A program made the translations under genes and the position numbers. The notes under the pieces were generated by a model. That model was not told the DNA's origin. It worked only from the letters and a program-made list of their open reading frames with translations, and searched no databases. A DNA stretch of 64,000 nt. Origin: Fragilariopsis cylindrus CCMP1102. Lineage: Eukaryota > Bacillariophyta > Bacillariophyceae > Bacillariales > Bacillariaceae. Shown here piece by piece: positions 58,033 through 64,000 of the stretch (position 1 is the first letter of the stretch; every line of letters starts with the position of its first letter). The DNA lies in contig FMBT01000433.1 in the NCBI GenBank assembly GCA_900095095.1, positions 47,093-111,092 of the forward strand. Reading direction: 5' to 3'.

Positions 58033-60320
58033 CTAGGGCTGATCTGATATTTGACCGATACGATACTCATTCTTATTACGTCCTTCATTCCTTCCTTGGG
58101 ATGCTATTTCTTGTGTCGTTATCGCCGCCGTCGTTGCGGGTGTTGTTTGCGATGATGACAGCGACCAACCTGATGTCGATGTTGATGTCGACGTTGATGT
58201 TGAATCAGCAGAAACTGTAAATTTATCACTTTGTTCGCGTCCACTAAATTCCGATTTTTCAACTAAATCTATTTGATTTGGCTCTTGTTGTTGTTCTTCG
58301 GTATTGTTATCAGCAGTATAATATATTCGATAGTATCCATTATTTGTTATACCATCTCCGTACTGATCATATATTGTGAAGTTATATGTTTTGCCAACTG
58401 TTAATTGTACTTCTTCTTTAATAAAATTTTCAAATTGGTACGATCCAAATGGAAAATTTCGTACTGCGATCCCAGTATCAACTTCTACTAATTTCCATCC
58501 TTGTTCTATTGCAAATACATCCCTGTTGAAAAAAATGAACGAATAAATTAGTCATCATTGTCATCGTGGCCGTAGTGGGTCAGGAAGGTAGTTATGCAAA
58601 GAAGAAAAACTTACAGATAGATTTCAACAGTAGCATCAACAGTGGTTGCACTACCAGATGTGTCACTATCACCGTTCAACAAATTGATTGCATCTGTTCG
58701 TGTTTGTGCATCAAATTTATCAATCATTGATGATGGTGATGATGATGGAGCGGGTGAAAATGTACTGGAACGTAGCTTTGTATCTGTATCTGTATTTGTA
58801 ACAAGTTCATCACAATCAAAACTTTCCGGTGTTTGGTTACTGGTACCATCAATACTACATACTCTACGACGGATCCATTCATATGACTCTGACACTCTTG
58901 ATGCGACACCAGGAAATATTGCATCAGCACAATCTTCACCCCATGAAACAATTCCCACTTTAAGTATCAAAAAGAAGACATCAGGAAAGAAAACGAGAAA
59001 ATCAAACAATGTGAGAATACAATTCACCAGGAAGGAATCGTGCTTTTTCTTACGAAAGAGAAAGCTGAAGCTAGTAGGGATAGAGGGATCTCAGAAGAAT
59101 CAGCGAAATGGTAATAATGTCGGTCATCTATTTTTCCGAGAATGAGATTCGATAAACATTTCATCCTTGTTGTCCTCCTCTTTTGCACTCCACCTCGCAT
59201 CGTTTCTACATAGAAAAAATGGAACATAAAACCGAATACTTTGGGAACTGAACAACGACGTACCTTGAATATATTGATCTCTTTGACTACTATCGGTATT
59301 ATCGTTAGCATTTTCCAAAATGCTAGCAAGATTTTCAAGAACAATAGGTCCACCAGAATCACCATGGCATGTATCCTGCTGTGAATGCCATGTACACATC
59401 ATATCTGGACTGATCCGACCATCATAGTTAACTAAATTTGATTCTTGAGCCTTGTTGCATTCCGAGTTATATACATAATTCAATCGTGCCTCCTGTAACG
59501 TATCCGATGGCTGTCCTTTTCCGCCACTAACAGTATGTCCCCATCCTAAAGCTGTTAGCTTAAGTGGTGTTTGATTCGGCGACGATGACTGTCCCTCTTC
59601 TGCAGTTGCGTCCGATCTAAGTTTATATCCCAATCGCAATCGATTATCGTTGTTGTTGCTGTTATTATTGTTTCTACTTTTACGTCTACTATTCCCGTCT
59701 CCCTTCTCAACAATACGCATTAATTCAGCAAGTTCATCCAACGATGGATCAGATGGTTGATGCAATTTCATATATGGTATTACATTTTGTTGCGTTGTAT
59801 TATCTTTACTATTTCTGACATAATCGTTCGGTGATTTTTCTAATATCAATAACATAACATCATTTTCAAGTGTTCTACGATTATAATTTGGATGCTTAAT
59901 TTCTTCTTTAACTGGTATCCGTATTTCCTTGGAGGGATTGATACCTACTTCAGATGGATGATGATATCTTTGAAATACAGCATCACTGACCAATGATATT
60001 TCACAATGTGCTGCTGCTAAAACAATTGTTGGACTTATAAGAGTACCACCACAACTTAAATCATCTAGCCGATCACTTAAGAATACTATTGAACGAGGGT
60101 AAGTATTTACATTTGCATCCTTACCACCAATAATTAAATTACGATTGTCTTGTGATGATAATGTTGTTGTTGATGATTTCCGTAAATTACTATTCGTTGT
60201 TGTTTCTGTTGCCGAAACGCTTATTATCGATGATGACGATGATAGTATCAGTAGAAGTAGGAACAAAAGAAATGAGGACGGTAATGAAATTATCATTTGT
60301 TTCCCATTCAAATTACTCAT
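58033..60320 (-). CDS. Secreted trypsin-like serine protease (S1), three exons
   Basis: Exons 60320-59264, 58957-58615 and 58522-58033 (introns 306 and 92 bp) give 629 aa in one frame. Signal peptide within residues 10-37 (SSFLLFLLLLILSSSSSIIS). The catalytic domain starts near LIIGGKDA (residue 62). Catalytic residues are His105 (LAAAHC), Asp154 (NDVMLL) and Ser322 (CHGDSGGP). Asp316, six before the serine, predicts cleavage after Lys or Arg. An insertion of about 60 residues (191-250), Asn/Ser-rich, separates the Asp from the GWG loop. After the VGIVSWGEDCA strand the domain ends at YEWIRRRVC. A C-terminal ~150 residues then carry a second module (FAIEQGWKLVEVDTG, YNFTIYDQYGDGI) of a kind often fused to proteases in diatoms, and a Ser/Thr tail. 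The usual R-I-V-G-G activation site is replaced by N-L-I-I-G-G, so activation may differ. Confidence 0.88.
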
Positions 60321-60358
60321 GGTTTGAATTGTATTGTATCTTGTGAAATTACAATTTA

Positions 60359-60401
60359 GAAAGTAAAGTAAAGTAAAGTAAAGTAAAGTAAAGTAAAGTA
60401 A
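60359..60401 (+). repeat. (AAAGT)n pentanucleotide microsatellite in protease 5' region
   Basis: About eight AAAGT units lie 40-80 bp upstream of the protease ATG, probably in its 5' UTR or promoter. Confidence 0.95.
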
Positions 60402-61697
60402 AATAGAACAGAATAAAATGATGTGACAATCTTGCTTATTTGTTTTGCTTTCCCTTCCTTTCCATGTATCTTGCGCGAGTCGCCTTATTGGTACGGTATT
60501 CGACACTCGCGGTAATGGGCCGGTCACACACCACCTCAACACATTATTGGAAGAAGAAAAATTACAAATGCTCAATGCGAATGCATTCGATTAAAACAAG
60601 AAGAGAAGAATTTAGCTTAAACATACCGATATATAGATTTATCTTGGTGCACCTAACGTGACTAAAGCGTGAGAGGGCGAAAGATAGTACACATAAAACA
60701 AAGTCGTTGCTACAAAGAAGATTCATTTCTTCGTGCTTCTATGAAGTACTTGTTAGCATTAGGTATGATAGCGCACATCACATACTTTTTTCCTTTCTAT
60801 TTACAAAACGTGGGATGATGGAAAATTAGTTTGACACCCGACGCTGCGCCCTAATTAAATTACGGTATTTATGACGGTTGAGAATTATGTATGTTAAATA
60901 ACGGATCCGTTGAGTGCCATCGAGTGCTCGGACACGCGGCGGAGGTGGTGAGTGTTATCCTTTATTCGGCCCAATAGACTTGATAACAACTGTTCGTTCA
61001 CTAGTTAACTACTACACTCTACACTATCACATACTGTACATGCTATATTCTGGTAAGTATCAGCTAGCCTGAATTGGGAAAATCTTAAGCATGACAGGGT
61101 ATGATATTGTATTTATTTGTCATTAGACTGTGTAGAACACTTCTTGTTAATATCCTCCTCAATGTGCTCGGGTTTGTGGTGGGAAAGTTACTGGAGGACA
61201 CATTTTCAAGACTATAAGTAATTGTTACACAAAACTATGATAAATCGTCTCAAGTTTCCTGATTTAGAGTTGTTTCAAAGAATCTTACTACTTTTTGTTG
61301 AGAGTTGAGAAGATATATGTTTTCACTAATCGTGGCAGTGTGTGTCAGTATTCTTCACTGCAGCTGTCATATGCCTCGATTGATATAGATATGATGTAAG
61401 TTCTTACACTACCTACCAGCAACATGCTGTTATATTGCTAGTTAGTAACAACACTACAAGCAAAATATTGTAACTTCTGCTTTCTGGCACCACTGGATAA
61501 TGTTTATACATATTATGTTCTTCTCATCCATCAGAAGCTCTATTTCTGAAAGTTGACTGGCTATCACAGGGCTAAATGTGGTGGAAGGCTGCAGTCCCAA
61601 TTATTAGTGCAAGGGTAATTCTGATACAATTTAAGTGAGACAAATTCTTCTGCTGGAAAAGTTTCAGCTGATCTTAATTTGGTCTTGCATATATAAT

Positions 61698-61724
61698 GTG
61701 TGTGTGTGTGTGTGTGTGTGTGTG
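61698..61724 (+). repeat. (GT)n microsatellite
   Basis: About 13 uninterrupted GT units in intergenic DNA. Confidence 0.95.
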
Positions 61725-62564
61725 GATCATCTTGTAAAGGGGCAAAGCAATATAGAGTCAAACTTCAATGTCTCTGGGAGGTACACAAGAAAAGATTTAG
61801 CCACCCCACAACACTTGATGATACTAGCATCTCAAAGAATTGGTAGGTGAATAGAAAATATTGCCTCATTAGTTGATATAATATGTAGCTAGCTAGTATG
61901 TAAGTTTTATTATTCATTAGTTTAACAAGGATGGTTGGTTTGCTTGATTGGTGATGATAGGTAGTAAGTGGGGGAAAGAACAAAAAAAGAGACGATTGTG
62001 TAATGATGTGTGGTTGTGTGGGTGTCTGTCTGGAGGAGCTACACCTCCAGTGAATTTTTTTTTCGACTTACCATTCAATTTCAAATCATGTTTTATTTAG
62101 TCTAGGAATTTTTCAGTATGTCATGTGTACCATTGATGCCTACATATTAAACACAATTATTAAAGACCAGCTCCGTTTGCATTTGCTTGAGCAGACAGAA
62201 ATTTGGTTCTAAAGAAAACCACTCATCAAGGAGGTTTGCATTGCATAAACTATCAGCGAGATGCAAGATTTTCTTTCCATGCAATTATTACAGATTATAA
62301 GGGCTAGAAGAGAGGATAATTAAGTTTTAAGTTGCCGAAACAAAGATGCCCTTCAGTAACTATTACGTACTGCATAAAAATGTGTGAACTAGAACTACTG
62401 ATTAGTTGATGTGTGTATATCCATATGTCTTACTTTCTGGTTAGTAAATATTGTTCCCTATATTAGTTATTTCTGCATATGTATTTTTGTGTCCCTTTTT
62501 TTATCTTTATCATTCCGAAATTCCCATGAAATGTATGATATCATTATTCATGATCTCGTTTAGA

Positions 62565-63254
62565 CTAGATTTCAATCAATGTTGATTTAGAACTTGGTTT
62601 TAGTTTTTGCTGTATGAATAGTCCTCTTGGTATACCACATGTAGTAGTTTTACTAGGGTTAGTAGTAGTAACAGTAGCCTGATCCGTCTTCTTCTTTTTA
62701 ATAGCTGTTGTTGAAGTTGATTTAGTGGTAGCTATTGGTAATAATAAGCCATTCTCGTTATCATTATCGTTACCAAAACAATCAATGTGATATTTTTCTT
62801 CATCGTGAATATAATAATCATCGTAGTTATTGAAATCATTCTCATTCATATCGCGATGATCATCCTTGATAGCAGCAGGAGTATCATCTCTTTGTTCGTC
62901 GTGATTGTTTTTGCTGTTGTTATTATCATCACCTCTATCATTATAGTTGTTTATACTACGGTTGCGACTACTACTACTTATACGCCGACCGGCGTATTGA
63001 TCTAATATTTGTTCTTGTAATTGATTGATATTTTGTCGTTTTTGTTGTACTAATTGTTTGCGTGTTGTTCTTGTTTCCGTTTCTCCTCTTCTTCTTCTAG
63101 TTGCTCTTCCCTATCATTAATTTTCTTAAGGACATATTCGTATTTTTGCATACGTTCCTTTAATGAATGATTTTCCTTTTGTTGTTCAACCATTTGTATT
63201 GTCATTGATGACAAATATGATTTCATTTCATGATACATATCATAATACTTATCA

Positions 63255-63292
<38 letters not shown>

Positions 63293-64000
63293 TTGATCTT
63301 GGGGCTTTGCCATTCCTCTGTTTACTGGAGGAATCGTTGAAGCGCCATAGTTGTTATGGCTGTTGTTACTGTTATTGCTGTTACCGTACTCCTTTTGTAT
63401 ACGATAAAATCGTAATTCTTCAATTTGCCCTGCAATGATTTTATCAATTTCTTGTTCTGTTCATCTTGTTGTTGTGATGTTGATGTTGATAATGGCGATG
63501 ATGGTGTAGATGATGTACCTACTTCTATCGGCAACGACGGAGAGGAAGTAGACACAGTTTTCGCTGCTGTTGCATTTGCTACTGTTATTTTTGAAATGAC
63601 ACCATCCTTATCAGTTTGATCATCAAAGAAGCTTTTTCTATTGCTGATTTTGATGCTGTTGTTGCTGTAGCGTCGTCTCAGCTGCTTCATATTATTACTG
63701 CTAAAACATTCTTCCTCTTTAGATTTTCCTTTCGTTGATGGCATATTACCAGTAGTTATTGCTGTACCGGCTCGTTGCTCCTGTCATCATTTTCATCATC
63801 CTTATCAATGATTAACATTTCTTTTGCCATTATCGTCGTGATATCATTGTCATCCTCATCAATGGTGCTGTTGTTGCTGTTAGATTTTTCACCGACTTCT
63901 TCCTTCTCTTTCTCTTCCTCCTCCTCCTCTACATCTTCGTCTGTTTCTTGTGAACTAAGTGGTGGTGACAAGGACGGCGGTGGCACATCCAACGACCACA
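62565..64000 (-). CDS. Poly-Q / coiled-coil protein, 5' end off the window, three apparent frame breaks
   Basis: The reading is open at the right window edge and ends at 62565. From N to C: an acidic Glu/Asp run, IDEDDNDITTIMAKEMLIID, a basic stretch (MKQLRRRYSNNSIKIS), a Ser/Thr/Pro stretch, EQEIDKIIAGQIEELRFYRI, a poly-Gln run of about 13, then a long coiled coil (MVEQQKENHSLKERMQKYEY, EEQLEEEEEKRKQEQ), QNINQLQEQILDQYAGRR, an Asn/Asp region and a Lys/Thr/Ser tail. One base appears missing near 63765, near 63458 and near 63070; in each case the other frame continues directly with matching composition. No family is recognised. Poly-Q plus coiled coil suggests a scaffold or regulator, which is only an inference. 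Confidence 0.55.

Larger units (their letters stand above)
60321..62564. other. Gene-poor intergenic DNA
   Basis: About 2.24 kb containing the protease promoter on the left and the 3' UTR of the edge gene on the right. A GT microsatellite lies at 61698-61724. No gene is supportable; open frames are short and without family features. Confidence 0.4.

Overview
The window looks like nuclear DNA of a diatom, most likely a raphid pennate of the Pseudo-nitzschia / Fragilariopsis / Nitzschia kind. The evidence is AT-rich intergenic DNA, short GT-AG introns (82 to about 405 bp), standard stop codons, heavy low-complexity Asn/Ser/Thr/Asp runs, and several gene types I associate with diatoms: an LRR protein with an acidic cytosolic half, a secreted protein with PTKK repeats, a SulP-STAS-cNMP transporter and a family of ankyrin-like proteins. 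The genus is inference.

Layout. 0-5 kb: an acidic ORF followed by a tail of ~180-200 bp repeats. 5-13 kb: an aquaporin and a convergent ferric-reductase gene of seven exons. 13-21.2 kb: a coiled-coil protein (possibly Mis12-like), an 83-aa membrane protein, an IQ/RING protein, an Ala-rich repeat protein and a membrane-anchored calycin-like protein. 21.9-25.3 kb: a SulP-STAS-cNMP transporter. 27.3-28.2 kb: a four-EF-hand protein. 28.4-31.3 kb: two more blocks of the 0-5 kb repeat family, the first inverted relative to it. 31.8-37.5 kb: an ankyrin-like family protein, a Cys-rich surface protein and an FHA protein. 37.8-41.3 kb: the U5 snRNP GTPase Snu114/EFTUD2. 42.2-46 kb: the LRR membrane protein. 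47.1-50.7 kb: an NCA2/DGS1-like mitochondrial protein. 52.5-54.4 kb: the secreted PTKK and Pro/Thr repeat protein. 58-60.3 kb: a secreted trypsin-like protease. 62.6-64 kb: the 3' part of a poly-Q coiled-coil gene that runs off the window. There is no operon logic; the genes are independent units. Iron reduction, water/solute flux, anion transport and cell-surface proteins are over-represented, but this may be chance.

Two structural themes stand out. First, seven gene models need single-base frame corrections (about 16 in total; SNU114 alone needs five), while about a dozen others, some over 3 kb, need none. The protein sequence reads cleanly on both sides of each break, so assembly indels are the leading explanation, but the clustering is uneven. 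Second, near-identical inverted copies of one repeat element (about 3.3-5.0 kb and 28.8-30.3 kb) flank the block holding the aquaporin, ferric reductase, transporter and EF-hand genes, which makes that block a candidate for inversion or haplotype variation.

No tRNA, rRNA or CRISPR array was recognised. I found no convincing undescribed multi-gene system. The most novel items are the repeat family and its ORF, the split NADPH domain of the ferric reductase, the PTKK/Cys-cluster protein and the modular Cys-rich surface protein.
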